A stretch of 20,263 bases of DNA from PALSA-1355 sp041499515 (GCA_041499515.1 JBGQKM010000075.1:1-20263), one strand, 5' to 3'. Numbered from the stretch's first letter, positions 6,565-14,074 are shown. Notes: a model not told the origin generated them from the letters alone. A program made the numbers and translations.

Positions 6565-6606
6565 TCTCCTGCGGTCTCCTGCTCCCCGGATCTCCTCTCA
6601 TCCGCC
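6563..6606. repeat. Pyrimidine-rich flanking repeat, right copy
   Basis: Bases 6563-6584 are identical to 5323-5344. The second block (6593-6606, TCCTCTCATCCGCC) differs from 5345-5358 by one base and is separated from the first by 8 extra bases. See the left copy for its structure. Between 6607 and the next gene at 6749 nothing else is recognised. Confidence 0.7.
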
Positions 6607-6748
6607 ACTTGATCAATGCCTCAAGACGGTTAAGATCCAGCGTCGTTGGTGCCGAAACGACCTGCCGTCAGAGAAAACCTGCCAAGATTATCGGCCCGGG
6701 AACGAACACACATAGTAACGCTCACCGACAACCTCGGGCGGCCTTATC

Positions 6749-8215
6749 ATGCGCATCAAACACACCGGCTACTGCCTGGTTGCCCTGGCTGCCTGCTTTG
6801 TGCCCTGCGCCGCGGCGGACGAACTGCCTGCGGTGATTCAGGACCAGATTTCACGGGTGGAACAGAACCTGGTCCCCAGCGTGAGGATCAAAGGGCACCA
6901 GCCCTCGAAGCTCAACGAGCGGATGGAGAAACTGCACGTTCCGGGCGTCAGCGTGGCGGTGATCGACAACTACCAGATCGCATGGGTCAAAGCCTACGGC
7001 CTGGCCGATGCCGAGACCGGCACGTCGGTCACCGTCGATACGCTCTTCCAGGCTGGTTCGGTGAGCAAGCCGGTGTCGGCGCTGGCCTCGCTGAAACTCG
7101 TCGAGCAAGGCGTGCTCGACCTGGACCGCAACGTCAACGACCAACTCACGTCGTGGAAAGTGCCCGACAACAAATTCACCAAGGAGCACCCCGTCGACCT
7201 GCGCAGCCTGCTCAGCCACACCGGCGGGCTCACCGTGCATGGCTTTCCCGGCTATGCCGTGGGCGGGCCGATTCCGACCGTGCCGCAGATCCTGGATGGA
7301 GTCAAGCCGGCGAACACTCAGCCCGTGCGGGTCAACAAAGTGCCGGGCAACGGCTTCCGCTACGCCGGCGGCGGAACGACGATCGCGCAGCTTCTGCTTG
7401 TCGACGTGACCGGCCGGCCGTTTCCCGATCTGCTCCACGACACGGTGCTCGAACCGCTGGGCATGTCTTCAAGCACCTACGAACAGCCGCTGCCCGAGCG
7501 TCTGTGGTCGCGCGCCGCGACCGGCCACAAGACCGATGGCAAACCGGTGGCCGGCCGGTGGCACATCTATCCCGAGATGGCCGCGGCCGGACTGTGGACC
7601 ACGCCGTCGGACGTCGCCCGCTATGCCATCGAGATTCAATTGGCGCACCAGGGCAAGTCGCATAAGGTGCTCAACCGCGAGACGGTCGATCAAATGCTCA
7701 CGCCGCAAGGCGGCGGCCCCGTGGGGCTGGGTCCGTTCCTCGAGGGCGAAGGCGCCTCGAAACGCTTCACGCACGGCGGCAGCGACGAGGGCTTTATCTG
7801 TCAGTTCGTGGCCTACACGGATCGCGGCCAGGGGGCCGTCGTGATGACCAATTCCGACTCCGGCGGCACCATGGCCCGCGAGGTCGTCAATGCGATCGCG
7901 CTGGTCTACGGCTGGCCCGACTATCTGGCGCCCGAGCGCGAGGCGGCCAACGTCGATCCCAAAGTGATCGACCGCTACCTGGGCAACTACGACCTGGGCT
8001 TGATGGGAACCGTGAAGGTCCGGCGCGACGAGAGTCGCGTTGTCGCCCGGGCGTCGATCGGCGGCGAACTGGAATTGTTCATGGTTTCGCCAACCGATTT
8101 CCTCACCGAGGATCCGGGTGTCACGGGTAAGTTCGTGGTCGACGAACAGGGCAACGTCAAGGAAGTCGTCGTCAATCTCGCCGGCCAAACCCTGAAGGCC
8201 AAACGGATCCCGTGA
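6749..8215 (+). CDS. Secreted serine hydrolase, class C beta-lactamase/CubicO family
   Basis: The 488-residue protein has a signal peptide (MRIKHTGYCLVALAACFVPCAAADE, cleavage near residue 23) and the three active-site motifs of the beta-lactamase (PF00144) family. These are S104-V-S-K107 in QAGSVSKPVSA, Y205 in FRYAGGGT at the Y-x-N position, and H342-G-G in FTHGGSDEG. The SHTGGL and GLWTTPSDVARYA segments are also typical. The last 85 or so residues (from VIDRYLGNYDLG) resemble the DUF3471-type beta-barrel tail found on many family members. It is probably a periplasmic esterase, peptidase or amidase; true beta-lactamase activity is uncommon in this branch. The gene stands alone on the plus strand with no clear promoter or Shine-Dalgarno sequence. 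The substrate is unknown. Confidence 0.9.
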   Translation: MRIKHTGYCLVALAACFVPCAAADELPAVIQDQISRVEQNLVPSVRIKGHQPSKLNERMEKLHVPGVSVAVIDNYQIAWVKAYGLADAETGTSVTVDTLFQAGSVSKPVSALASLKLVEQGVLDLDRNVNDQLTSWKVPDNKFTKEHPVDLRSLLSHTGGLTVHGFPGYAVGGPIPTVPQILDGVKPANTQPVRVNKVPGNGFRYAGGGTTIAQLLLVDVTGRPFPDLLHDTVLEPLGMSSSTYEQPLPERLWSRAATGHKTDGKPVAGRWHIYPEMAAAGLWTTPSDVARYAIEIQLAHQGKSHKVLNRETVDQMLTPQGGGPVGLGPFLEGEGASKRFTHGGSDEGFICQFVAYTDRGQGAVVMTNSDSGGTMAREVVNAIALVYGWPDYLAPEREAANVDPKVIDRYLGNYDLGLMGTVKVRRDESRVVARASIGGELELFMVSPTDFLTEDPGVTGKFVVDEQGNVKEVVVNLAGQTLKAKRIP

Positions 8216-8442
8216 TCACACCCGCGGCGATCGCCCGTGTGTTGCCTGATCGATGCGCACAAGATCGCACGAATTCCACCTTGCCGCGCGGACACGCCGG
8301 GGCCCATTGCGGCCAATCGTACCGCGACGCGCGCTAAAAAAAACTGAGTTCAAGCGGCGTCGCAGGTTCGCAGGCGCAATCTGGAAACCGTTGCGCCTCG
8401 ACCCGTGGATGTCTGCCAGAACTTCCGGCAGGACCGCAGGGC

Positions 8443-8470
8443 TTGACATATTCCTATATGGGAATATAAT
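8443..8470 (+). promoter_or_regulatory. Consensus sigma-70 promoter of the ArsR-SRPBCC operon
   Basis: A perfect -35 (TTGACA, 8443-8448) and a perfect -10 (TATAAT, 8465-8470) are separated by 16 bases. The expected start of transcription, six to seven bases after the -10, falls on the A of the ArsR ATG at 8477, so the mRNA would be leaderless. Confidence 0.85.
8448..8467. promoter_or_regulatory. Palindromic operator overlapping the promoter
   Basis: ATATTCC and GGAATAT form perfect 7-bp half-sites around TATATG. The dyad fills the spacer between -35 and -10 and touches both boxes, so a bound dimer would block RNA polymerase. Its place directly before an ArsR gene indicates autorepression; this is inferred and matches how ArsR repressors usually act. 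Confidence 0.7.
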
Positions 8471-8476
8471 TCGCAC

Positions 8477-8851
8477 ATGCCACGAGCGGCCACCACATCG
8501 GACGTCTTCAACGCGATCGCCGAGCCCCGGCGGCGCGAGATCATCAACGCGCTGGCCGGCGGCACGGCGGTGGCCGTCGGAGAGCTCGTCAAGCGACTTC
8601 GGCTTTCGCAGCCGGCGGTGTCCAAGCATCTCGGCGTGCTTCGCAAGGTCGGAATCGTGTCGGTGGCAAAGCACGGCCAGCGACGCGTGTACCGACTCAA
8701 CGCACGGGAGCTGAAGCCCGTGCACGACTGGGTCAAGACGCACGAACGCTTCTGGAGCCACCAGCTCGACCGAATCCAAGAGCGTGCTGAGCGCGCGGCG
8801 GCCGAACGATTGGCAAGCGTGAACCAACACCCCAAGAAGAAGGAGAAATGA
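8477..8851 (+). CDS. ArsR-family winged-helix repressor
   Basis: The 124-residue protein is a compact winged helix. DVFNAIAEPRRREIINAL is helix 1, the recognition helix lies in LRLSQPAVSKHLGVLRKVG, and the wing is VAKHGQRRVYRL. It has no cysteines and no evident metal-site motif, so it belongs to the non-metal branch that accompanies SRPBCC/AHSA1 proteins. Its stop overlaps the start of the next gene by ATGA (8848-8851), a sign of translational coupling. The start is set by the promoter geometry: the mRNA probably begins at or next to this ATG, so no Shine-Dalgarno sequence is expected. The inducing ligand is unknown. Confidence 0.92.
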   Translation: MPRAATTSDVFNAIAEPRRREIINALAGGTAVAVGELVKRLRLSQPAVSKHLGVLRKVGIVSVAKHGQRRVYRLNARELKPVHDWVKTHERFWSHQLDRIQERAERAAAERLASVNQHPKKKEK

Positions 8852-9327
8852 TCATGCAAGCGACCGCTGCGGGACCATCGATTCACTCGCTCGAGATTAC
8901 CAAGGAAAAGGAAATTGCGGCGCCGGTCGAGATCGTGTTTCAGACGATCCTGGAACAACTCGGCCCGCATAACGAAGCCGGGCCCGATGCGCCCATGCCC
9001 ATGAAACTCGAAGCGTGGCCGGGGGGCCGTTGGTATCGGGACTTGGGAAATAATAGCGGCCATTTCTGGGGAAACGTGCAGGTCATCAAGCCCCCGACGC
9101 TTCTGGAAATCTGCGGCCCGCTTTTCATGTCCACTCCAGCGATGAACTTCGTCCAGTACCGCCTGGCCGCCGAGGGCGCCGGGACGCGCCTCAAGCTGGT
9201 GCACCGGGCCGTCGGTCTGATCACGAGCGAACATCGCGAAGGGGTCAGCAAGGGCTGGGAGTTCAGCCTGACGCGGATCCGCGAGCGGGCGGAACAGAAA
9301 AAGACGGCGCACAAAGGAAGCCATTAG
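8848..9327 (+). CDS. SRPBCC (AHSA1-like) domain protein
   Basis: The 159-residue protein is a START/Bet v 1-like fold. The opening strand is LEITKEKEIAAPVEIVFQTI, followed by the EAWPGGRWYRDLGNNSGHFWGNV turn, VIKPPTLLEICGPL, and the closing helix VSKGWEFSLTRIRERAEQ. Such proteins bind hydrophobic ligands in an internal cavity or act like the Hsp90 co-chaperone Aha1 domain. ArsR-SRPBCC pairs are common and their ligands are mostly unknown. Translation is coupled to the ArsR gene through ATGA. A second ATG (third codon) is an alternative start. Confidence 0.88.
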   Translation: MIMQATAAGPSIHSLEITKEKEIAAPVEIVFQTILEQLGPHNEAGPDAPMPMKLEAWPGGRWYRDLGNNSGHFWGNVQVIKPPTLLEICGPLFMSTPAMNFVQYRLAAEGAGTRLKLVHRAVGLITSEHREGVSKGWEFSLTRIRERAEQKKTAHKGSH

Positions 9328-9368
9328 GGACTCGTTGCATGCCGATCGCCTCCGAATGCGTTGACTTG

Positions 9369-9773
9369 CTACGCGGTTGCGTTGGCGGCGAGATAGGATC
9401 GCCAGGGAGTCCAGTAGTATTTCTCCCAGCCTTGACTGACCCCGGCAAAGTCCTCCTCCGGTACATTGACATGCACCAACTCGATGCGCGCTCCGTCCGG
9501 CTGCGTCCAAAACGAAAGGACCAGCACCGAGTCGATCGCCTCGGCGGGCCAATTCTTCGATCGCCAGGTTTGCACGATCAGGCGTTTTGGCTCGATGTGC
9601 AGCAGCCTCCCCGAAAGCATGCCGTCGAAGGCGCTGAACGCCGTGCCCGCGCGCGGCTCGACGACCGCCGGCGCGCCGGTAAAGGCCGAATGCGAGCGGG
9701 CGTCGAGGTACATGTCGAACAGCCTGCCGGGAGCCGCTACGAAGGACGCGGCCAGGACAACGTTTTTGGGCAT
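9369..9773 (-). CDS. Second SRPBCC (AHSA1-like) domain protein, convergent
   Basis: The 134-residue protein reads AASFVAAPGRLFDMYLDARSHSAFTG at the start, then AFDGMLSGRLLHIEPKRLIVQTWRSKNWP, a strand VLVLSFWTQPDGARIELVHVNVP and the final helix VSQGWEKYYWTPWRSYL. This is the usual AHSA1 order. It faces the ArsR-SRPBCC operon tail to tail with 41 bases between the stops. Its RBS is AGGAG, nine bases before the ATG. Two SRPBCC genes side by side suggest a small stress or detoxification locus, though no enzyme is present to fix the substrate. A 58-codon frame just upstream (9786-9962) could be a leader gene but lacks family features. Confidence 0.85.
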   Translation of the reverse strand: MPKNVVLAASFVAAPGRLFDMYLDARSHSAFTGAPAVVEPRAGTAFSAFDGMLSGRLLHIEPKRLIVQTWRSKNWPAEAIDSVLVLSFWTQPDGARIELVHVNVPEEDFAGVSQGWEKYYWTPWRSYLAANATA

Positions 9774-10306
9774 GAAGACGAACTCCTATTTCAAACGCGA
9801 AACGCGGCCATGCGCGACCCGAGAGGTTATTCTAACTGGCAACCCCATTGCCCGTCGTGGCGCCGCGTCGAGAGTCTCGGCAGTCGCGAACGCCCCAAGA
9901 CGCTGCGCAGCCAGGAGAAGTTCGCTAGGTGCCTTGCGACTCGGACCGTCCGAAAAGCGCATGGTCGGCCTCCGCGCGCAGAATTTATCTAAGACAACAC
10001 CCCCGAGTGCAGCTAGCATTGCGTGCGTGCTGACTAGGTGTAAACCTTATAGATTTTTTTTCAGCTCTTGTCGTAAAAAATCGGCCGTGCCTTCTTTCGG
10101 CATCGTGGCACGGATTTCCGCGGGTTACTCGGCAAGGAAGTCGAGCCCTGGTCGCTAAGGCCGCCGGCCGCCGCGATGCCGTTGCCGACTGGGCCGCGCT
10201 TGGCCGTACGACAGGCGAGCACTCCTCAGACTCCACCGTAAGAGTTGGTCGTCTTGCGCCTGCTCATGCACGTGGGCGACGGCTCGGCGGGAAGGGAGGC
10301 CCAGCC
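9774..10306. other. Gene-poor region upstream of csrA, with dyads
   Basis: No gene is convincing. A 58-codon minus-strand frame (9786-9962) has GGAGG six bases before its ATG but no recognisable content. Two inverted repeats lie side by side: GATTTTTT/AAAAAATC (10052-10059 and 10075-10082) and CCGTGCC/GGCACGG (10085-10091 and 10107-10113). Neither forms a standard GC stem plus T-tract terminator. The stretch may be decayed DNA. Confidence 0.4.
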
Positions 10307-10423
10307 ATGCTTGTTCTCTCTCGAGGACGAAACGACAAAGTCGTTTTCCCCACGCTTGGCATCACCGTTGAAATCCATCGCGTCAACGGCAGGAACGTCC
10401 GCATTGGAATCGACGCGCCCTAA
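10307..10423 (+). CDS. csrA: CsrA, carbon storage regulator, truncated to 38 residues
   Basis: From ATG 10307 the frame reads MLVLSRGRNDKVVFP, then LGITVEIHRVNG and VRIGIDAP, and stops at TAA (10421-10423). This is unmistakable CsrA over its first 38 residues, in the version with FP-LGITVE seen in planctomycetes. The usual protein is about 60 residues. The fifth strand and helix, including the conserved arginine near position 44 that contacts the GGA of target mRNA, are missing. GGGAGG lies eight bases before the ATG, a good RBS. If the T at 10421 is skipped, the frame continues with KNRPRERLYRVL to 10499; its first lysine fits the family (GIDAPK), the rest only weakly. So it is either a frameshifted pseudogene or an unusually short dominant-negative-like form. 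Confidence 0.8.
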   Translation: MLVLSRGRNDKVVFPTLGITVEIHRVNGRNVRIGIDAP

Positions 10424-10611
10424 GAACCGACCGCGCGAACGGCTTTACAGGGTTTTGAATTACGAGATGGCCATTTGGGACCGCCGGCACAGGAGTTAGC
10501 CAAACTTCGTAGGAGCGGGGAGACAACGCTGAAAAACGAAGGTTTGCGGAACCGAGCTGTGCCCGGCCGATTTACTACAGATCAAATACAAGAGAATCTC
10601 GACATCCGCGC

Positions 10612-10639
10612 TTGACAACGTACAATCGAACGTTATGAT
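10612..10639 (+). promoter_or_regulatory. Promoter of the BlaI-M56 operon
   Basis: The -35 is TTGACA (10612-10617) and the -10 is TATGAT (10634-10639), with a 16-base spacer. GGGAGG at 10661-10666 is the likely RBS for the ATG at 10678, at a rather long spacing of 11 bases. Confidence 0.75.
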
Positions 10640-10659
10640 AACGTCCAATTGAACGTCAT
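10617..10659. promoter_or_regulatory. Two BlaI-type operator repeats
   Basis: Two 20-base sites, AACGTACAATCGAACGTTAT (10617-10636) and AACGTCCAATTGAACGTCAT (10640-10659), lie 23 bases apart. Each is a near-palindrome with AACGT at one end and its inverse at the other. The first covers the -35/-10 spacer and the second covers the start of transcription. Two dyads on the promoter are the standard arrangement for BlaI/MecI repressors; the half-site here differs from the TACA-type sites of staphylococci. Confidence 0.75.
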
Positions 10660-10677
10660 AGGGAGGTCGATGGTGCA

Positions 10678-11061
10678 ATGGTGAAAAGACCGCCGCTGGC
10701 GAAGTCAGAACTCGAAATCGCGAAAATTGTCTGGGGTTTGGGCGGGGCGACGGTACGCCAAGTCGCTGATGCTTTGCCCAAAGAACGGCAGCTCGACTTC
10801 TGGACGGTACAGACGTATTTGCGTCGTCTGGCGGCCAAGGGCTACCTGCGTACGCGGCGTGACGGACGTAGCAACGTCTACAGCCCGAGCGTTCGACCGG
10901 GCAAAGTCGTTCGTGAGGTAGTCGAAGACATGGTAAACCGGCTATTTGATGGCCGGACACTGCCACTTTTTCAACATCTAATCAATGACCGTGGTTTGTC
11001 AGATGAAGAGCTTAATGAATTACAGAAAACGCTCGACCAACTCAAGGAGCGTAAACGATGA
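10678..11061 (+). CDS. BlaI/MecI/CopY-family transcriptional repressor
   Basis: The 127-residue protein has the family's winged helix (LAKSELEIAKIVWGLGGATVRQVADAL, then LDFWTVQTYLRRLAAKGYLRTRRDGRSNVYSPSV) and a C-terminal dimerisation helix bundle (VVREVVEDMVNRLF, then LSDEELNELQKTLDQL). In the classical system the sensor protease triggers cleavage or release of this repressor. An ATG at 10670 in another frame stops at once, so ATG 10678 is the start. The stop overlaps the sensor gene by ATGA. It most likely represses its own operon through the repeats at 10617-10659. Planctomycetes carry many such pairs, and the target is probably not a beta-lactamase. Confidence 0.93.
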   Translation: MVKRPPLAKSELEIAKIVWGLGGATVRQVADALPKERQLDFWTVQTYLRRLAAKGYLRTRRDGRSNVYSPSVRPGKVVREVVEDMVNRLFDGRTLPLFQHLINDRGLSDEELNELQKTLDQLKERKR

Positions 11062-12929
11062 ACACCTCGATGAGCAGACTTGCTGAACTGGCGTGGAGTC
11101 AATTCTGGCAGATTTGCGCTGTTGCGCTGGTCGTCGGCCTCGTAGCGCGGCTGTTTTGCCGGCGGCGGCCACACTTGGCGTATTTACTATGGATGATCGT
11201 GATCGTGAAATGTCTGACCCCGCCGCTTTGGAGCAGTCCCATCGGGGTCTTCAGTTGGACACGCATGGACCGGCTAACTACGGCGTCTCGCAACTCCGCA
11301 GCGTCGGTCACGCTGCCTTCAACCGGATTTACTCCGGCTATATCGGCCGGGGCGGCAATCCTAGGTCAGGATATTCCCATGCAACCGACGAACTGGCTGC
11401 AAACCGCGAACGTCGTGGGAGCCATTTGGCTCGCTGGTACCGCAGCGTATGCCGGATTCGTGGTCGTCAATTTGGTGGTCGTCTCGTTGCGACTGCGGCG
11501 CTCGTTGGTTGCGATTGACAGCACCCTTTCAACGCGCATGGTCGAGTCATCGCGGCGACTGAGGGTGGGGCGTTCCGTGCGACTTGTTGTTACTACACAG
11601 CCGGTGGGGCCGGCCGTGTATGGAATTATTCGTCCCACACTCGTGCTACCGCAGGCTCTGCTGTCGGCGAAGCCGCTGGTGGAGCTGGAGCCAATTCTTG
11701 CGCACGAGCTAATCCACATTCGTCGTGGAGACACGCTTGCCGCAATGCTGCAACTGGTTGCCCAATGCCTCTGGTGGTTTCATCCGCTGGTTTGGTGGGC
11801 CAATCGTCAGGTGTGCCGCGAGCGGGAACGTTCGTGCGACGAAGAGGTATTGGCCGGACTGAAATGCGACCCCGCCGCGTATGGTCAAGGATTGTTGGAC
11901 ATCGTCAGGCTGAAAAAGAAGCTCCGTCCGATGTTAGCGTACCCAGGCGTGCGCTCGGGCGAAGTCACCTCGCGCCGACTGGAGCACATTATGCAGAATG
12001 AATCGAGATTTCATTTGCGCACGCCTCTCCCGTATTGGGTGCTCGCACTGGTCGGGACGGTGGCTGCATTGCCAGGCGCTGGCTTTGCCGTTGATTCACC
12101 CATGCCTGGCGGCGACCCAAAGGGAGAACAGGTCACCTTGAATGATGCCATTGCGGGCGAAGACCGGCAGAGTGAACCCAACTTCTATGTTCTACCGATA
12201 AAGACGGCGCTTCAACGCTCTTTTTTGGTCGGGGGCGATTCCCTGAAAGCGTATGTCGGCATCAATGGCAGCGCTCTTCTCGGCAAGCGCGGAGATGAGT
12301 TAATGCGGGCGATCGACGCGCCGGCGCTCAAGCGGACACTCGCCGCCATCAGAGGCAGCGATCAAGAACCGCAAGTAGTCTTTTCTATCACTTTCGGCCA
12401 GATTAAGCCTGAAGATCGGGACCCTGTACGTGCAATCATCGATCCAGCGAAGGTGGCCCTGGAAGCCATTGCTCGTGAGTCGCGAATCCGGGTCGCCCGC
12501 GTAGACGAAAGATATCACTATGACGGGTATGACTGGACGGCGACTGTTGCTGCAATCAAAGCCATTGACTTTGAAAAAGACAACGCTGATGAACCGGGTA
12601 TTGGCGATGAAGTTGTCAAAGCATATCCGGTGCGGACCAAAACGAGCCGTTTCATGGTGAATGTCGATTGCGTGGTACGCATTTCTCAATCGCTGGATGG
12701 TGTCGACCAGCCGGTGATTAGTCCGAAGCTGCAAGAGCGGGTGAAGAGCGCAGTCTCCAAACTCGATCTCCAGAAGAAGAACAAGATCCTTTTCAGCTTC
12801 GTCGGCCACACGCGGAATAGTGAAGCCATCAACCAGGCGCTGGTACAGGTACACGATGAGACCGGAAAAAACGAAATCGAGAAACTGGCCGATCTGCTCG
12901 GATTCAAGGGAAGCTCCATGAGCCTCTGA
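11058..12929 (+). CDS. M56 (BlaR1/MecR1-type) membrane metalloprotease sensor
   Basis: The 623-residue protein has N-terminal membrane segments (near residues 15-60 and 120-145) and the zinc site H216-E-L-I-H220 in ILAHELIHIRRGD. The downstream acidic ligand is in RERERSCDEEVL (about residues 255-264), and a further membrane segment is at about 326-348. These mark the M56 protease of BlaR1/MecR1. The C-terminal 270 residues would lie outside the membrane. They do not show the SxxK/SxN/KTG motifs of a penicillin-binding sensor, so a different signal is expected. I do not recognise that domain. It contains the segment RYHYDGYDWTATVAAIKAI and a Lys-rich final part. Overlap with the repressor gene by ATGA points to one mRNA. 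Confidence 0.9.
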   Translation: MNTSMSRLAELAWSQFWQICAVALVVGLVARLFCRRRPHLAYLLWMIVIVKCLTPPLWSSPIGVFSWTRMDRLTTASRNSAASVTLPSTGFTPAISAGAAILGQDIPMQPTNWLQTANVVGAIWLAGTAAYAGFVVVNLVVVSLRLRRSLVAIDSTLSTRMVESSRRLRVGRSVRLVVTTQPVGPAVYGIIRPTLVLPQALLSAKPLVELEPILAHELIHIRRGDTLAAMLQLVAQCLWWFHPLVWWANRQVCRERERSCDEEVLAGLKCDPAAYGQGLLDIVRLKKKLRPMLAYPGVRSGEVTSRRLEHIMQNESRFHLRTPLPYWVLALVGTVAALPGAGFAVDSPMPGGDPKGEQVTLNDAIAGEDRQSEPNFYVLPIKTALQRSFLVGGDSLKAYVGINGSALLGKRGDELMRAIDAPALKRTLAAIRGSDQEPQVVFSITFGQIKPEDRDPVRAIIDPAKVALEAIARESRIRVARVDERYHYDGYDWTATVAAIKAIDFEKDNADEPGIGDEVVKAYPVRTKTSRFMVNVDCVVRISQSLDGVDQPVISPKLQERVKSAVSKLDLQKKNKILFSFVGHTRNSEAINQALVQVHDETGKNEIEKLADLLGFKGSSMSL

Positions 12930-13291
12930 TGGTGTTCGAGCGACTTTGGCTCAGAAAACGTCTGCACGCAGACAAAGTATCTGGCTGGCGAACTTGCTCC
13001 TTGGTACCGACTCTGGCTGGCTCAGCATCCGTCCTCGTCCCAAGAACTCGTGGGAACACCTTTGATTCTTGCGAATGCCATCTAACCACCCATTTTTGAC
13101 ACGCTCGCCAAGACGCCAGATCGCGAAGGTTCTTCACCGTTTGCTCAATCAAAGCAAACGCGAGAATACATTCCCCAAAAGAAACAGCTTAACGACCGAC
13201 CGGAAAAACTCAACTCTCGCAGGCGGTCTTTCGCCGCTGGAAACCAGGCCGCGGTCAACCCACAACGCGCTCCTGGCTTGTCAAGCGCCAG
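12930..13291. other. Intergenic; no gene seen
   Basis: Nothing convincing is coded here. A short dyad TCCCA/TGGGA (13038-13042 and 13051-13055) lies in a segment that looks like the dispersed 'GTTCCCACG...' repeats of planctomycete genomes (from memory). A minus-strand frame (12904-13152) reads through it and is taken as spurious. Convergent with the small minus-strand gene that follows. Confidence 0.4.
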
Positions 13292-13516
13292 CTAGATCGA
13301 GTAGTCAAATTCGCGCGATTCTCGCGGGGCTTGCTGATGGCAGGCCAGGCCCTCAATCCCGTACCTGGCCATGACCAACGGCAGAATCTCGCCAATGGGC
13401 CGCACCGCCCGCTCGCGGCCTTTCAACGCGTCAATTGGGCGATCCGCGGCGACGATATCGAGCTGATCCATGGATATCCGAATGCCTCCTGGTCGTGATG
13501 CTTCCAGAATAGCCAT
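13292..13516 (-). CDS. Small hypothetical protein
   Basis: A 74-codon frame begins at ATG 13516; an internal ATG (MDQLDIVAADRP) at about residue 16 may be the real start. The sequence (RPIDALKGRERAVRPIGEILPLVMARYGIEGLA) is protein-like, with a conserved-looking RPIGEILP segment vaguely like the start of DciA/DUF721 proteins, but the match is too short to name. It lies alone between two plus-strand operons. No Shine-Dalgarno sequence is evident. Confidence 0.45.
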   Translation of the reverse strand: MAILEASRPGGIRISMDQLDIVAADRPIDALKGRERAVRPIGEILPLVMARYGIEGLACHQQAPRESREFDYSI

Positions 13517-13656
13517 TTAGTGTACGGATGTCAACTACACGCAGTTCGACAAATTTTGCCCCCCCACCCCCTACGGTGGGGCAAGGCCAATGCAGGGCCA
13601 CCGGAGGCTACGAGTCGACTCGCCGACCCTGGGACGGCGGCCGGCGCCAAAAACTG

Positions 13657-13686
13657 TTGACCGATATCTAGCGCTTGCGATATGTT
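13657..13686 (+). promoter_or_regulatory. Possible promoter for the MoaD-propeller pair
   Basis: TTGACC (13657-13662) and TATGTT (13681-13686) are separated by 18 bases and lie about 80 bases before the MoaD-like start. Moderate match, no other support. Confidence 0.35.
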
Positions 13687-13765
13687 TTCGGTAACCTTGG
13701 GGGCTTGAAAGTTCGTTCAACGCCTGCCTCGAACCGATGAAGTCGCGGCGCGAAACGAAACGTCG

Positions 13766-14071
13766 ATGGAAGCCACTGCACCGGAGATCCGAGTCACGAT
13801 CCCGCAAGCGCTGCGTGCGCTCTGCGGCGCCGATGCCAATTTACAACAGGGCATGCTTTGCATGAGTGCGCATGACGTCCGCGAACTGCTTGCCGAGCTC
13901 GCGCGACGCCACCCGCAAGTTCACGTACGCGTTTGCGACGAGCGCGGCGATCCGCGACCGCACATCAACGTCTTCGTCAACGACGACCATATCCGCGCGC
14001 GGGCCGGATTGGATACCGTGTTGACGACGGGCGACATGGTTATGATCCTGCCTGCCGTCTCGGGAGGTTGA
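13766..14071 (+). CDS. MoaD/ThiS-family beta-grasp protein
   Basis: The 101-residue protein has the layout of a small sulfur-carrier or ubiquitin-like protein: an opening strand (EIRVTIPQAL), a helix AHDVRELLAELARRHP, the segment PHINVFVNDDHIRA, then TGDMVMILPAVSGG. It ends exactly in the di-glycine that an E1-like enzyme adenylates. The N-terminus is some 20 residues longer than a typical MoaD. No MoaE, MoeB/ThiF-like or JAB gene lies next to it; the neighbour three bases downstream is a beta-propeller protein. The pairing suggests a joint role outside ordinary molybdopterin synthesis, but the function is not known. The start is the first ATG in frame; there is no strong RBS. Confidence 0.85.
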   Translation: MEATAPEIRVTIPQALRALCGADANLQQGMLCMSAHDVRELLAELARRHPQVHVRVCDERGDPRPHINVFVNDDHIRARAGLDTVLTTGDMVMILPAVSGG

Positions 14072-14074
14072 AGT

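Noticed and set aside
6297..6608. N-terminal extension of the SUKH-ankyrin frame
   Set aside because: It reads through the flanking repeat and a low-complexity Ser/Arg region; another frame there looks more protein-like.
6646..7665. 339-codon plus-strand frame overlapping the serine hydrolase
   Set aside because: Extremely Arg-rich out-of-frame reading of the hydrolase gene, which has a signal peptide and all active-site motifs.
8350..9552. 400-codon minus-strand frame over the ArsR and SRPBCC genes
   Set aside because: It runs opposite two recognised genes and across a consensus promoter, with no protein family features.
9786..9962. 58-codon minus-strand frame just upstream of the second SRPBCC gene
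   Set aside because: It has an RBS-like GGAGG but no domain, hydrophobic pattern or other support; kept only as a remark.
12904..13152. 82-codon minus-strand frame after the M56 sensor gene
   Set aside because: It starts in a repeat-like dyad region, overlaps the sensor's 3' end and has no recognisable content.
13554..13586. CCCCACC/GGTGGGG hairpin as a terminator
   Set aside because: The short GC stem lies in a C-run and lacks a T-tract in a sensible direction relative to a gene end.
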